Below are positions 39,836-49,324 of a DNA stretch of 64,000 bases, one piece after another. A program made the position numbers and the translations under genes. The stretch's first letter is position 1. Each line of letters begins with the position of its first letter. The notes beneath the pieces are model-generated. The model was not told the DNA's origin and made no database searches. It was given only the letters and a program-made list of their open reading frames with translations. The stretch is from Ferrimonas aestuarii (lineage in GTDB: Bacteria; Pseudomonadota; Gammaproteobacteria; Enterobacterales; Shewanellaceae), in assembly GCF_005116665.1 (NCBI RefSeq), contig NZ_SWCJ01000007.1, positions 62,001 to 126,000 on the forward strand, read 5' to 3'.

Positions 39836-39854
39836 CCCCAGCAACTTGCTGGGG
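39836..39854 (-). terminator. Terminator-like hairpin after cysE
   Basis: CCCCAGCAA pairs with TTGCTGGGG around a single base, so the top pairs must open. It lies 27 bases after the cysE stop and before the iscR promoter. Confidence 0.65.
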
Positions 39855-39880
39855 CATTTAACATGATTCAGCAGCGGGAT

Positions 39881-40696
39881 TCAAATGCCTGGGTCAAATC
39901 TTTGATGTTCTTTCAATCGAACATCGGCGGCTTGTTGCTCGGCATCTTCAAAGGCGTCCACATTGAGCTTGGGTAACTCACTGGTTTCAATGCTACAACC
40001 TTGCGCTTTCAGGGCCTGACACATCTCTACCATGCGAGCATCCATCAGGTTCATGTGATCCAGCATCGAACCGATGGCACTGGCTACCGGATCCGGGTTA
40101 TCCGGTGACACCGCATACGCATCGAAGCCATACTTTTTCGCCAAATGGCTGCGGCTGTGCTCTTTCTCTCTCAGCTCTTTACTCAGCACTTCGCGGGCTG
40201 GAATGCCGATCACCGTGGTGCCTGGGTTGACCGCCTTCACCACCACCGAATTGGAGCCAACACGGGCTCCTTCGCCAATCTCTAAAGGCCCAAGAATCTT
40301 AGCCCCAGCACCGACAACCACATTATTGCCCAGCGTAGGGTGACGCTTACCCGCATTCCAACTGGTGCCCCCAAGGGTAACGCCATGATACAGGGTTACG
40401 TCATCACCAATCTCGGCGGTTTCACCGATAACAATGCCCATGCCATGGTCGATAAAGAAACGTCGCCCGAGCTTGGCGCCTGGGTGTATCTCCACGCCAG
40501 TCATCCAACGAGAAAAAGTGGACAGCAATCGAGCACTCAATTTCCAATCACGACGCCACAATTTATGGGCCGCCCGATGAATCCAGATGGCGTGCATTCC
40601 GGGGTAGTTGGTCAAGATCTCAAAGGTGCCGGTTGCGGCCGGATCTCGATGGTAGATGGAAGCTATGTCTTCCTTTAGTCTCGCGCGTATACCCAT
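39881..40696 (-). CDS. cysE: Serine O-acetyltransferase
   Basis: The 271-residue enzyme makes O-acetylserine from serine and acetyl-CoA, the first step of cysteine synthesis. The N-terminal helical domain is followed by a left-handed beta helix of hexapeptide repeats with the active-site region [16 protein letters not shown] and [13 protein letters not shown]. It lies nine bases after trmJ and just upstream of the isc operon, the order trmJ-cysE-iscR being common in this group. The link fits function: cysteine feeds IscS. Confidence 0.95.
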   Translation of the reverse strand: MGIRARLKEDIASIYHRDPAATGTFEILTNYPGMHAIWIHRAAHKLWRRDWKLSARLLSTFSRWMTGVEIHPGAKLGRRFFIDHGMGIVIGETAEIGDDVTLYHGVTLGGTSWNAGKRHPTLGNNVVVGAGAKILGPLEIGEGARVGSNSVVVKAVNPGTTVIGIPAREVLSKELREKEHSRSHLAKKYGFDAYAVSPDNPDPVASAIGSMLDHMNLMDARMVEMCQALKAQGCSIETSELPKLNVDAFEDAEQQAADVRLKEHQRFDPGI

Positions 40697-40705
40697 GGGT
40701 TAACT

Positions 40706-41425
40706 CTATTTATTGCAGGTCTTATCGATAGATGTGAGGACGCCTCGCAGAATATTCAACTCCTGCTGCTCAGGCCGAGCTCGATTAAATAACCGTCTGA
40801 GCTTAGCCATGATCATCCCTGGGTGCTGAGGCTTGATAAATCCGGTCTTCAATAGTGCCGACTCAAGGTGCTCATAAAACCCCTCAAGTTGCTCACCATT
40901 GGGGTAAGGTTCCAACTCGGGTTTTGGTTCAGCATTGAGGCTTAAATGCTTCATGCGCACTTCGTACGCCAAAAGCTGTACCGCTTGGGCCAAGTTCAAG
41001 CTGGAGTATTCCGGGTTCGCTGGAATGTTGACGTGGAAGTTGCACAGCTGCAGCTCTTCGTTGCTCAGGCCATGGTTTTCACGACCGAACACTAGGGCTA
41101 CCGGGCTGATTTGCCCCTCAACGGCCAGCCGCTCTCCCGCTTCGCGGGCATCAAGCTGCGGCCAATCTAAGCCACGGCGGCGCGCGGAGGTTCCAATCAC
41201 CAAAGGGCAATCGGCAATGGCCTCTTCTAGGGTATCCACCACGGTGAGGTTTTTGAGCACATCAACGGCGCCAGCGGCCAATGCCACCGATTTGCCATCG
41301 GGTTCCACTTTCGGTGCCACCAACATCAGTTGCGACAACCCCATGGTTTTCATAGCACGGGCGGCGGAGCCGATGTTTCCTGGGTGGGAGGTGCCCACCA
41401 GAATAATGCGGATATTTTCTAGCAT
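40706..41425 (-). CDS. trmJ: tRNA (cytidine/uridine-2'-O-)-methyltransferase TrmJ
   Basis: This 239-residue SpoU-family enzyme methylates the 2'-OH at position 32 of tRNA. The knotted SAM-binding fold shows its three motifs: [11 protein letters not shown] near the start, [14 protein letters not shown] in the middle, and [15 protein letters not shown] after it. The gene is divergent from suhB, as in E. coli, and precedes cysE. Confidence 0.95.
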   Translation of the reverse strand: MLENIRIILVGTSHPGNIGSAARAMKTMGLSQLMLVAPKVEPDGKSVALAAGAVDVLKNLTVVDTLEEAIADCPLVIGTSARRRGLDWPQLDAREAGERLAVEGQISPVALVFGRENHGLSNEELQLCNFHVNIPANPEYSSLNLAQAVQLLAYEVRMKHLSLNAEPKPELEPYPNGEQLEGFYEHLESALLKTGFIKPQHPGMIMAKLRRLFNRARPEQQELNILRGVLTSIDKTCNK

Positions 41426-41583
41426 CCGTTTGATTACTTAGATAAACAACAAAGGAGCCATATGCTAACACAGCCACCTAAACTCCTTTATAACGAATTC
41501 CCGCTTTTATATACGCAAACTCTTTGCTAGAATTCGCGCCCACCCGAAACGGGTTCCGTTCTTTTACATCCAGGGGTATCGAT

Positions 41584-42387
41584 ATGCATCCGATGCTAAA
41601 CATCGCCGTACGAGCAGCTCGTGCCGGCGGCAAAGTAGTTGCGCACGCGTTTTCTGAACAAGGCAACATTGACGCCGAATTGAAGGGCGCCAACGATTAC
41701 GTCACCAAAGTGGATCGCGATTCTGAAGCGGCCATCATTGCCACCATTCAAGCTTCCTATCCGAAGCACACCATTATTGGTGAAGAAACTGGCACCATCG
41801 CCGGTGAGCACGACGAATTTCAATGGATTATCGACCCACTGGATGGCACCACCAACTTTGTGAAGGGCATCCCTCACTTCGCCATCTCCATCGCTCTGCA
41901 GATCAAAGGTCGCATCGAGCACGCCGTGGTATTCGATCCAATTCGTAACGAGCTGTTCTCAGCTTCTCGTGGCGCCGGCGCTCAGCTGAACGGCTACCGC
42001 ATTCGTACTTCTGGTGCTCGCTCTCTGCGCGGCACCGTAATCGCGACCGGTTTCCCATTCAAAGCTCGTCAGCACACTGAAAGCTACATGAAGATCTTCG
42101 GCGACGTATTCACCGAAGTTGCGGACTTACGCCGTGCGGGTTCTGCTGCTCTGGATCTGGCTTACGCTGCCGCTGGCCGCGTAGACGGTTTCTTTGAGAT
42201 CGGTCTGAAGCCTTGGGACATTGCAGCCGGCGAACTGCTGGTTAAAGAGTCTGGCGGCTTGGTATGTGATTTCGCGGGTGGCCACGATCAATTGAAGAAC
42301 GGAAACATCGTTGCCGGTACCCCGAAAGTTACTGCAGCTCTGCTGACTACCATGCGCCCTCACCTGAATGAAGGCCTGAAGCGCTAA
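41584..42387 (+). CDS. suhB: Inositol-1-monophosphatase SuhB
   Basis: The 267-residue protein has the metal-binding motifs of inositol monophosphatases, WIIDPLDGTTNF near residue 82 and WDIAAGELL near 216. SuhB also joins the rRNA transcription antitermination complex in E. coli. The start at 41584 (MHPMLNIAVRAAR) matches E. coli exactly in form and length; a longer frame to 41524 is not credible. It is divergent from trmJ and ends in a terminator. Confidence 0.97.
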   Translation: MHPMLNIAVRAARAGGKVVAHAFSEQGNIDAELKGANDYVTKVDRDSEAAIIATIQASYPKHTIIGEETGTIAGEHDEFQWIIDPLDGTTNFVKGIPHFAISIALQIKGRIEHAVVFDPIRNELFSASRGAGAQLNGYRIRTSGARSLRGTVIATGFPFKARQHTESYMKIFGDVFTEVADLRRAGSAALDLAYAAAGRVDGFFEIGLKPWDIAAGELLVKESGGLVCDFAGGHDQLKNGNIVAGTPKVTAALLTTMRPHLNEGLKR

Positions 42388-42418
42388 TTCTTTGAAATTA
42401 AGCGACTGATAGTCATAG

Positions 42419-42444
42419 AAAAGGAGGCCTAGGCCTCCTTTTTT
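42419..42444 (+). terminator. Intrinsic terminator of suhB
   Basis: AAAAGGAGG pairs with CCTCCTTTT around CCTAGG, followed by further T, 31 bases after the stop codon. Confidence 0.88.
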
Positions 42445-42569
42445 CATTTCTGAACTACCTACAATTCGATACAATGTGCTCTTTTTCGGCTTGCTGAAAA
42501 GACAAACTCAAACATGACACTTTTGTGACATCTGGCACAGATTGCTTGATTAACTCAATAACAGGGTTA

Positions 42570-42581
42570 ATATGCGCATAT
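42570..42581. promoter_or_regulatory. Palindrome ATATGCGCATAT, candidate ArsR operator
   Basis: This perfect 12-bp palindrome lies 18 bases upstream of the ArsR-family start codon. ArsR-type repressors bind short A+T-rich dyads overlapping their own promoter, and ATATG/CATAT half-sites are common for the arsenic branch. A second ATATG follows at about 42586. Autoregulation is inferred. Confidence 0.55.
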
Positions 42582-42598
42582 CCAGATATGAGGAAACC

Positions 42599-42937
42599 AT
42601 GAATCCGCATCAATTTTTTAAACTACTCAGCGACGAAACCCGACTGCGCTGCGTTCTGCTTCTTGCTCGTGAAGAGGAGCTGTGTGTGTGTGAGCTGGTT
42701 AGTGCTCTGGAAGAGAGCCAGCCTAAGATCTCCCGCCACCTAGCAACCTTGCGCAGCCATGGTCTGCTAAAAGATCGTCGTCGAGGTCAGTGGGTATTCT
42801 ACTCTGTGAGTGAGGAGCACCCAGGTTGGTTAAGAAATATTGTGGCGGCATTAGGTAACTCCAACTGTCTGGCTGAAACCTATCAAGCCGATGTTAAGCG
42901 CTTAGCAGCCATGGCAGAACGCCCCTCACGCTGCTAG
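42599..42937 (+). CDS. arsR: ArsR-family arsenic-responsive repressor
   Basis: This 112-residue winged-helix repressor carries the metalloid-binding pair CVC in the recognition-helix region ([17 protein letters not shown]) and a further Cys at the C-terminus, which fits arsenite sensing of the classical type. I chose the ATG at 42599 because a GAGG site lies seven bases before it; an upstream in-frame ATG at 42572 overlaps the palindrome and lacks a site. It heads a three-gene operon with GAPDH and arsJ. Confidence 0.9.
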   Translation: MNPHQFFKLLSDETRLRCVLLLAREEELCVCELVSALEESQPKISRHLATLRSHGLLKDRRRGQWVFYSVSEEHPGWLRNIVAALGNSNCLAETYQADVKRLAAMAERPSRC

Positions 42938-42957
42938 CCAAATTTGAGGAACAAAAG

Positions 42958-43959
42958 ATGTTACGTGTTGGTATTAATGGCTTTGGTCGTATGGGTCGCT
43001 TGGTGCTTCGCACCGCCATGCAACGTCAACTTCCAATCCAGTTTGTTCAGGTAAATGATCCTGCGGCGGATGCCCACACCATGGCTCACCTGGTGCAGTT
43101 TGATTCCGTTCATGGCACTTGGGATGAGTCAATCTCAGCCACCGATGAGCAGATGCTGATCGCCGGCCAACAGATACGCTACACCCAACACCGTGACATC
43201 GATGCCAATGACTGGTCTGACTGCGATCTCGTTATTGAAGCCAGCGGAAAATTCAAAACCCGTGAGCAATTAGATAAGTATCTAGCTCAAGGGGTTAAAA
43301 GGGTGGTAGTAACCGCTCCGGTCAAAGATGACTCGGTACTCAACGTGGTGGTTGGGGTCAATGATCATCTGTTTAATGCTGATAAGCACCCAATTGTGAC
43401 CGCCGCCTCCTGCACCACCAACTGCTTGGCACCTGTGGTTAAAGTGATCCATGAGCAGCTTGGGATCAAGCACGGCAGCATCACCACCATTCACGATATC
43501 ACCAATACCCAGTCAATTTTGGATCAGCCCCACAAGGATCTGCGCCGTGCCCGTGCCAGCGGCCAAAGCCTGATCCCAACGACCACAGGCTCGGCCAAAG
43601 CGATCACTCAGATCTTCCCAGAGCTGACCGGCAAACTGAACGGTCACGCCATCCGTGTGCCGCTGGCCAACGCGTCTATTACCGATTGCGTATTTGAGGT
43701 CGAGCGAGATACCACCGCCGATGAGGTTAACGCCATGCTTAAGTGCGCCGCCGAAGGCGAACTTGAAGGCGTTCTGGGTTTTGAATCACGCCCACTGGTA
43801 TCCGTGGATTACAAAACCGACCCACGCTCCAGCATCATCGATGCATTGTCCACCATGGTGGTAAACGATCGCCAAGTGAAGATCTACGCCTGGTACGACA
43901 ACGAGTGGGGTTATGTAAATCGCACCATCGAACTGGCTCTAAAAGTCGGAAACGCCTAA
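42958..43959 (+). CDS. ArsJ-associated glyceraldehyde-3-phosphate dehydrogenase
   Basis: The 333-residue enzyme has the NAD-binding motif [10 protein letters not shown] at the N-terminus, the catalytic cysteine in ASCTTNC near residue 153 and the active-site histidine in TTIHDIT near 180. In arsenate-resistance operons, this GAPDH joins arsenate to glyceraldehyde-3-phosphate, giving the unstable 1-arseno-3-phosphoglycerate that ArsJ exports. The position between arsR and arsJ, with the arsJ start directly after this stop codon, supports that role rather than central glycolysis. Confidence 0.92.
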   Translation: MLRVGINGFGRMGRLVLRTAMQRQLPIQFVQVNDPAADAHTMAHLVQFDSVHGTWDESISATDEQMLIAGQQIRYTQHRDIDANDWSDCDLVIEASGKFKTREQLDKYLAQGVKRVVVTAPVKDDSVLNVVVGVNDHLFNADKHPIVTAASCTTNCLAPVVKVIHEQLGIKHGSITTIHDITNTQSILDQPHKDLRRARASGQSLIPTTTGSAKAITQIFPELTGKLNGHAIRVPLANASITDCVFEVERDTTADEVNAMLKCAAEGELEGVLGFESRPLVSVDYKTDPRSSIIDALSTMVVNDRQVKIYAWYDNEWGYVNRTIELALKVGNA

Positions 43960-45150
43960 ATGAACGCAGGGCTTAAACAGTACCTGCTGATCACCACCAA
44001 CTACTGGGGCTTTACCCTGACCGACGGCGCTCTGCGTATGTTGGTGGTGCTCTACTTCTATCAGCTTGGGTATTCCGGCTTTGCTTTGGCGTCGCTGTTT
44101 CTGTTCTATGAGATCTTCGGCATTGTCACCAACTTAGTTGGTGGCTACCTAGGGGCTCGGTTAGGCCTAAATCGCACCATGCAAATTGGCATGGTGCTGC
44201 AGATAGGCGCCCTGATGATGTTGGCGGTTCCCGACAGTTACCTGACACTGGTCTGGGTGATGGCCGCTCAAGGGATCTCAGGCATCGCCAAAGATCTCAA
44301 TAAGATGAGCGCAAAAAGTGGCGTCAAACTTCTGTTGCCCGAGCAGCAACAAGGCAAGCTCTATCACTACGTGGCTTTGCTGACTGGGTCTAAGAACGCC
44401 CTAAAAGGGGTAGGTTTTTTCCTCGGGGGCGTGCTACTGAGCCAGTTTGGATTTCAATCTGCGGTCACCATTATGGCCATCGCTCTGGCTCTGATATTGG
44501 TACTGACTCAGCTGGGACTGACTCAGGAGCTGGGTAAAACCAAAGCCAAACCCAAATTCCGCCAACTGTTCTCCAACAGTCGCAGCATCAATGTGCTCTC
44601 CGCCGCCCGCCTGTTCCTATTCGGAGCTCGAGACGTATGGTTTGTAATTGCACTGCCGGTGTTCATGGCATCTCAGCTCAATTGGAGCCAACAACAGATT
44701 GGAGCCTTTATGGCGGTGTGGATCATCGGCTACGGCTTGGTCCAGGGCATTGGCCCAAAACTGACAGGAAAAGCAAATCGGCCTTGGCGTGATTGCTTAC
44801 TGTGGCTAGCTCCATTGACCCTATCGCCGCTGGCGATCATTGGCGCTTTAGCCCTGGGTTGGAACCTGACTTTAAGCCTCACCATTGGCCTACTTATCTT
44901 CGGCGCCCTGTTTGCGGTCAACAGCTCCCTGCACTCCTACCTGATCCTCGCGTTCAGCCGAGGTGAAGGGGTATCACTGGACGTTGGCTTCTATTACATG
45001 GCCAACGCCAGCGGCAGATTGCTGGGCACCGTGCTTTCCGGCGCCCTGTATCAAATTGGCGGTCTGGAAACCTGCTTGCTGGTCTCCAGCTTAATGCTGG
45101 CCACCGCTTGGGGAATCAGCTTGCTTCTGCCTTCGCAACTCGACGCTTAG
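43960..45150 (+). CDS. arsJ: Organoarsenical efflux MFS transporter ArsJ
   Basis: This 396-residue inner membrane protein has about eleven or twelve hydrophobic segments and the ArsJ opening (LLITTNYWGFTLTDGALRMLVV). ArsJ pumps 1-arseno-3-phosphoglycerate out of the cell, where it breaks down to arsenate, so with the GAPDH it gives arsenate resistance without an arsenate reductase. It begins at the base after the GAPDH stop. Its 3' end overlaps the convergent membrane-protein gene by 35 bases, and no terminator lies between them. Confidence 0.93.
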   Translation: MNAGLKQYLLITTNYWGFTLTDGALRMLVVLYFYQLGYSGFALASLFLFYEIFGIVTNLVGGYLGARLGLNRTMQIGMVLQIGALMMLAVPDSYLTLVWVMAAQGISGIAKDLNKMSAKSGVKLLLPEQQQGKLYHYVALLTGSKNALKGVGFFLGGVLLSQFGFQSAVTIMAIALALILVLTQLGLTQELGKTKAKPKFRQLFSNSRSINVLSAARLFLFGARDVWFVIALPVFMASQLNWSQQQIGAFMAVWIIGYGLVQGIGPKLTGKANRPWRDCLLWLAPLTLSPLAIIGALALGWNLTLSLTIGLLIFGALFAVNSSLHSYLILAFSRGEGVSLDVGFYYMANASGRLLGTVLSGALYQIGGLETCLLVSSLMLATAWGISLLLPSQLDA

Positions 45151-45913
45151 CGCGCTGACGCCAAGCTAGGTACAACATCAGATAGAGGGTCGCCAATCCC
45201 AAGGCGGCCCCAGTTCCTAACGTTACGCCCAGTAATGGATAACAGGCGTACACTGCCAAGCCGTAAACAATCAAACTGCCCACCCCAAACGGATAATGCT
45301 TTGCCAGCACCATCACAGGCCGGTTGTCATAATCCAAGCGAAGCAGCAACATCAACGGGAACAGGGTCACTGGGAACGCCGCCATTACCCCTGCAAGGCT
45401 TTTTGGCAACCAGTGAGACAGTGCCGTAATAATCAGTACAATCACCGCCGCCAGTAACGCTCGTCCCCAAATCATCGCTTTGGAAGGTTTAACAGCAACA
45501 AATTCAGGCTCTTTCACATCACGGCACAGATAGATTGCTAACAGTGCCACAACCGTTGCCACCAATGCGCCATAGACACCTAAAGGTGGTAAAGACTGAG
45601 CCACAGCGGCAAAACTGGCTAGTGCTGCCACAGACAATACCATTGGCCACCAACTTTTAATCTGCATTCTATCCGCTAGCAAGGTGAATACCACACAGTA
45701 GCCCGTAGTCGCGGCCAGCCCCAATAATCCATAGAGCGCCGCCTCGGAAGCGTAATCGGCACCATGCTCAATACCATAGAAAAACAGCACGATGGCGGTA
45801 CCCAAAGGGTAGCCAGATAAGACCCCCGCAATGCGCGGCCCCACTCGCTCAGCCAGCCAAGCCAAACCCACGACCGCAGCCACTGCCGCCAGAACTTTAA
45901 AAAAAATTAACAC
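45116..45913 (-). CDS. Integral membrane protein of unknown function
   Basis: The 265-residue protein has about eight hydrophobic helices arranged as two similar halves: each begins with a short loop followed by a Gly/Pro motif (RIAGVLSGYPLGTA in the first half, SLAGVMAAFPVTLFP in the second). That suggests an internal duplication and a small transporter. The GTG start at 45913 is followed by a run of eight A/T bases. It converges on arsJ and overlaps its end. I recognise no specific family, and a connection with arsenic resistance is only positional. Confidence 0.65.
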   Translation of the reverse strand: MLIFFKVLAAVAAVVGLAWLAERVGPRIAGVLSGYPLGTAIVLFFYGIEHGADYASEAALYGLLGLAATTGYCVVFTLLADRMQIKSWWPMVLSVAALASFAAVAQSLPPLGVYGALVATVVALLAIYLCRDVKEPEFVAVKPSKAMIWGRALLAAVIVLIITALSHWLPKSLAGVMAAFPVTLFPLMLLLRLDYDNRPVMVLAKHYPFGVGSLIVYGLAVYACYPLLGVTLGTGAALGLATLYLMLYLAWRQRAKRRVAKAEAS

Positions 45914-46069
45914 CGATATTATTCCGATTTATAGGGATAGAATAAGGATATCAGCCTTTTAGCCATCACCAACTCCCAGTCGTGATCCCCTTCACAGAGT
46001 TGCGCATGAATCTTTATAACGCTGGAGATAGACTGTAGGGAAACCAAATTCTGGTTAAGGAAACCGTGG

Positions 46070-46480
46070 ATGAACTATTTATACAAACGCTTTGGTCTAC
46101 CAAGCATCGCCTTCCTTGAGCACTTCATATTGATCATCATCACCATTGCGACACTAGTGGCCATTGGCCAAGAGATCGCGATCATGGTCAACAATCGTCA
46201 CGTCGCCCTAGCGGATCTGCTATTGCTGTTCATCTACTTAGAAGTGTTGGCCATGGTGGCAGGCTATGCGGCAGAGGGTCACCTTCCGATCCGAATGCCA
46301 ATTTACATCGCCATTGTCGCCTTGGCTCGCTATCTGATTCTCGACATGAAAGCGATGGAAGATTGGCGGGTGTTGGCGGTCTCCGTCTCAGCTCTGCTGT
46401 TAGCAGCCACAGTTCTGGTCATCAACTACGCTCAATTGACCAAGCGCAAAGCCATCAAGCTGCCGGAAAACAACGAATAA
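46070..46480 (+). CDS. psiE: Phosphate-starvation-inducible protein PsiE
   Basis: The 136-residue inner membrane protein has four hydrophobic helices and matches PsiE in length and sequence (FLEHFILIIITIATLVAIG, AGYAAEGHLPIRMPIYIAIV). psiE is induced by phosphate starvation in E. coli; its molecular role is unknown. It lies close to an arsenate-resistance operon, and arsenate enters cells through phosphate transporters, so the grouping may not be chance. It has its own terminator. Confidence 0.9.
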   Translation: MNYLYKRFGLPSIAFLEHFILIIITIATLVAIGQEIAIMVNNRHVALADLLLLFIYLEVLAMVAGYAAEGHLPIRMPIYIAIVALARYLILDMKAMEDWRVLAVSVSALLLAATVLVINYAQLTKRKAIKLPENNE

Positions 46481-46481
46481 C

Positions 46482-46507
46482 AAAAAGGCGCCTCAAGGCG
46501 CCTTTTT
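46482..46507. terminator. Intrinsic terminator between psiE and yecH
   Basis: AAAAAGGCGCC pairs exactly with GGCGCCTTTTT around four bases, immediately after the psiE stop; it can serve both convergent genes. Confidence 0.9.
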
Positions 46508-46534
46508 TAATTCACGGATAAATATAGACACCGA

Positions 46535-46777
46535 TTAGTGGCTGCACATGTTGCCACGATTCAAGACATAGCCATCGCCCTGACTCGCCACTTTCTCCAT
46601 CTTAATGAAGAACTTCAAAATCTGATCGATGTTTTGATCTTCCAAACGACAGGTATGAAATTTTACCGCTTCGCCAAAATTGGCAACGGTTAACTGCTGC
46701 AACTGCTCCAGCGTCAACGGCTCAGATTGCTCGCCAATCAGGTTTAACAGTTCATGGGCGTGAATGGAATCAGACAT
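46535..46777 (-). CDS. yecH: YecH-family metal-binding protein (DUF2492)
   Basis: The 80-residue protein begins MSDSIHAHELLNLI and ends in NRGNMCSH, with the central FGEAVKFHTC segment; these His and Cys positions match the YecH family and suggest metal binding. Start at 46777 is set by an AGGAG site nine bases upstream. The function is not established. It stands alone between psiE and the IHF-like gene. Confidence 0.82.
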   Translation of the reverse strand: MSDSIHAHELLNLIGEQSEPLTLEQLQQLTVANFGEAVKFHTCRLEDQNIDQILKFFIKMEKVASQGDGYVLNRGNMCSH

Positions 46778-47015
46778 AACAGTACTCCTAATAGAATTGA
46801 TGCCAATTATATGCAACTTTAGGGTTCAGTCCATGATCCAGTCACGATTTTGCCACCTTTTCTCAATTTAACGCTTTGTCGGCCAAGTCCCTCCCACACT
46901 CAAAAAGATCAAAATTCACCCTTAACCGTTAATTTTTAGGCACCTTCTCAATACAGTCACTACACTTAATTTAATTTTTGAGGCAATCCATCGTTTGAGT
47001 ATTGAGGTGTCCTAT

Positions 47016-47309
47016 ATGTCCTTAACCAAGTCGGAGTTGACCCAGAATCTGGTGACTAAGCTCAACCTATCCACCAACGACGCCAAAGAGTTGGTCGATG
47101 CATTTTTTGAAGAGATTCGAAACTGTCTAGAAAATGGCGAGGAGGTTAAGCTCAGTGGCTTTGGGGTATTCCATCTTAGAGACAAAAGCCCTCGCCCCGG
47201 CCGTAACCCCAAAACTGGCGAAGAACATGAGATTTCCGGTCGCCGAGTCGTAACCTTTGCTGCGGGCGGTAAACTCAAAGGTCGCGTTGCCACACTTAAA
47301 GCAGAGTAA
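47016..47309 (+). CDS. ihfA: Integration host factor alpha-like DNA-bending protein
   Basis: This 97-residue protein has the HU/IHF fold with the DNA-binding arm [10 protein letters not shown] and the body motif [14 protein letters not shown], close to IHF alpha. The start is the ATG at 47016, spaced eight bases from GAGGTG. In E. coli and most relatives ihfA follows pheT, which is absent here, so this may be a second copy or a paralogue and not the main IHF alpha. It would bend DNA at promoters or recombination sites. Confidence 0.8.
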   Translation: MSLTKSELTQNLVTKLNLSTNDAKELVDAFFEEIRNCLENGEEVKLSGFGVFHLRDKSPRPGRNPKTGEEHEISGRRVVTFAAGGKLKGRVATLKAE

Positions 47310-47317
47310 TCCAGAGA

Positions 47318-47337
47318 CGGCTTTATGGATAAAGCCG
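47318..47337 (+). terminator. Terminator-like hairpin after the IHF-like gene
   Basis: CGGCTTT pairs with AAAGCCG and a T-rich stretch (CTCTTTT) follows. A second hairpin, AGCCGCT with AGCGGCT at 47363-47386, lies further on before rluA and could be a leader element. Confidence 0.6.
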
Positions 47338-47453
47338 ACTACTCTTTTCATCAAGTGAGTTGAGCCGCTACGCAACATAAGCGGCTGTCAGAGCCCTTGA
47401 ATCAACCCCAGCAAATGCGTATGGTTATCGCCCGATTTTACGAGGTGATGCCC

Positions 47454-48110
47454 ATGGCGCTGCTTGATTACCGCCCCCCAACGACCCCATTTCTTGATGT
47501 CCTGTATCAGGACGACGCCATCATGGTGGTCAATAAACCCAGCGGATTGCTATCGGTACCGGGGCGCGATCCTAAACACGCAGACAGCGTCTACAACCGT
47601 GCCCTCACCCTAACACCACAAGTGTTCGTGGTGCACCGACTGGACATGGCCACCTCAGGGTTAATGGTACTGGCGCTAACAAAAGACGCCGAACGAGAGT
47701 TGCATCGCCAGTTCCGCGAAAAAGAGCCCAGTAAGACCTATCTGGCTCGCGTCTGGGGTCATCTAAGTGAACCCGAAGGCGAAGTGGATCTGCCGCTAAT
47801 TTGCGACTGGCCTAATCGGCCGCTGCAAAAGGTCTGTTTCGAACACGGCAAGCCGTCCCAGACCCAATACCGCACACTTAGCCAAGACGACACCAGCACT
47901 CTCGTCGAGCTGACGCCAATTACCGGACGTTCGCATCAGCTTCGAGTGCATATGCTCTCCCTAGGCCACCCCATTGTCGGGGATGAGTTTTATGCAGAGG
48001 GCGACGCCTTTAATGCTGCGGACAGGCTGCTGCTTCATGCTCACAAGCTTTGCATTACTCATCCTGAAAGCAATGACCCGATCGAGTTCGAAGCACCGTT
48101 GCCGTTTTAA
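47454..48110 (+). CDS. rluA: Dual-specificity rRNA/tRNA pseudouridine synthase RluA
   Basis: The 218-residue enzyme converts U746 of 23S rRNA and U32 of several tRNAs to pseudouridine. The catalytic aspartate is in HRLDMATSG near residue 61, and PITGRSHQLRVHML follows near 160. The start at 47454 gives the family N-terminus MALLDYRPPTTPF and sits behind a GAGG site; the longer frame from 47397 is less likely. It converges on asnA with a shared terminator. Confidence 0.94.
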   Translation: MALLDYRPPTTPFLDVLYQDDAIMVVNKPSGLLSVPGRDPKHADSVYNRALTLTPQVFVVHRLDMATSGLMVLALTKDAERELHRQFREKEPSKTYLARVWGHLSEPEGEVDLPLICDWPNRPLQKVCFEHGKPSQTQYRTLSQDDTSTLVELTPITGRSHQLRVHMLSLGHPIVGDEFYAEGDAFNAADRLLLHAHKLCITHPESNDPIEFEAPLPF

Positions 48111-48128
48111 TCACGGCAACAACAAAGC

Positions 48129-48157
48129 AAAATCGCCTCCCAATGGGAGGCGATTTT
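48129..48157. terminator. Bidirectional terminator between rluA and asnA
   Basis: AAAATCGCCTCCC at 48129-48141 is exactly complementary to 48145-48157, with a three-base loop and A/T tracts on both sides. Confidence 0.9.
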
Positions 48158-48193
48158 AATTCTGTCGCTGAGATGCTTGAGCCGTGGCTCAGA

Positions 48194-49171
48194 TTAAAGC
48201 ATGGTTTGGCAAGGCTGCTGCCACACACCACACTGCACTTGGCCGATGTGAGACAGACGCAACATAAACATGGTCAATCGAGACTGGCCGATGCCACCAC
48301 CAATGGTTTGCGGCAGTTGCCCCTGCAGAAGCTGCTGATGCCAAGGCTGCGCCATCTGAGCTTCACGCTGAGCCAATGTCATCTGGCGCTGCAGAGCCTC
48401 GGCATCAACGCGTATGCCCATTGAGCTAAGCTCAAACGCATCTTCCAGTTCCGAATGCCACACCAAGATGTCACCGTTTAACCCCTGCCCCAATTCTGAC
48501 ATGGTGCTCCAGTCATCGTAATCCGGAGCGCGACAATCATGGGCTTCACCGTCTTCCAGCTTGCCACCGATGCCCATCAAGAATACCGCGCCATGCTCTT
48601 TGCAGATCGCTTGCTCACGCTGTTTCGCAGTGAGCTCAGGGTAACGTTGGCGCAAGGCCTCCGCATGGATAAAGGTAATGGTTTCTGGCAATTGGGTTGG
48701 TAAACCATACTGCTGACTGATCTGCTGCTCGGTGGCCTTTAAGGCCCCGTAGATCGCCTCCACTCGTTGAGTCAGCCCCTCTAAAGTGCGATGACCTTGA
48801 GGCAGAACCTGTTCCCAGTCCCACTGATCCACATACACCGAGTGCTTAGGCCCAAGACTATCTTCATCAGGACGAAGCGCTTTCATGTGCGCCACAATGC
48901 CTTCGCCCTCAGAGAAATCAAATCGACCCAACAGGCCCCGTTTCCACTTCGCCAGTGAGTGCACCACCTCAAAGCTACGCTCAGGGATGGCTTTTACCTT
49001 TACTGAGACCGCCTGCTCGTAACCGGACAGATCGTCCTGAATGCCAGAGCCCACTTCAGAGAGCATCGGCGCTTGCACCTCCAACAGATTCAGGCGCTGA
49101 CACAGCTCACGGCTAAAGGTGTCTTTGACAAAACCGATCTGTTGTTGACGTTCAATAAAGCCCTGCTTCAT
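48194..49171 (-). CDS. asnA: Aspartate--ammonia ligase (asparagine synthetase A)
   Basis: The 325-residue enzyme makes asparagine from aspartate, ammonia and ATP. Its fold is like class II tRNA synthetases; the family segments [31 protein letters not shown] and [11 protein letters not shown] are present. The start at 49171 follows a TGAGG site. It is divergent from asnC, whose product controls it in E. coli in response to asparagine. Confidence 0.96.
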   Translation of the reverse strand: MKQGFIERQQQIGFVKDTFSRELCQRLNLLEVQAPMLSEVGSGIQDDLSGYEQAVSVKVKAIPERSFEVVHSLAKWKRGLLGRFDFSEGEGIVAHMKALRPDEDSLGPKHSVYVDQWDWEQVLPQGHRTLEGLTQRVEAIYGALKATEQQISQQYGLPTQLPETITFIHAEALRQRYPELTAKQREQAICKEHGAVFLMGIGGKLEDGEAHDCRAPDYDDWSTMSELGQGLNGDILVWHSELEDAFELSSMGIRVDAEALQRQMTLAQREAQMAQPWHQQLLQGQLPQTIGGGIGQSRLTMFMLRLSHIGQVQCGVWQQPCQTML

Positions 49172-49324
49172 GGCATTTTCCTCAGTTAATAAGTGCTTCT
49201 GCATTTAATAATTCAACAGAACACAGCCTTTATTCAATAATCATCAACAAATAAAGCTTTACGCATTTTAAATCATTAAAATTTAGCGCTAGAATTGAGA
49301 AATCATTATTTATAGGTACAAAAA

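Noticed and set aside
46861..47015. Possible small gene or RNA between yecH and the IHF-like gene
   Set aside because: Only an ordinary A+T-rich promoter region was seen; no hairpin-plus-T-run or frame supports a gene.
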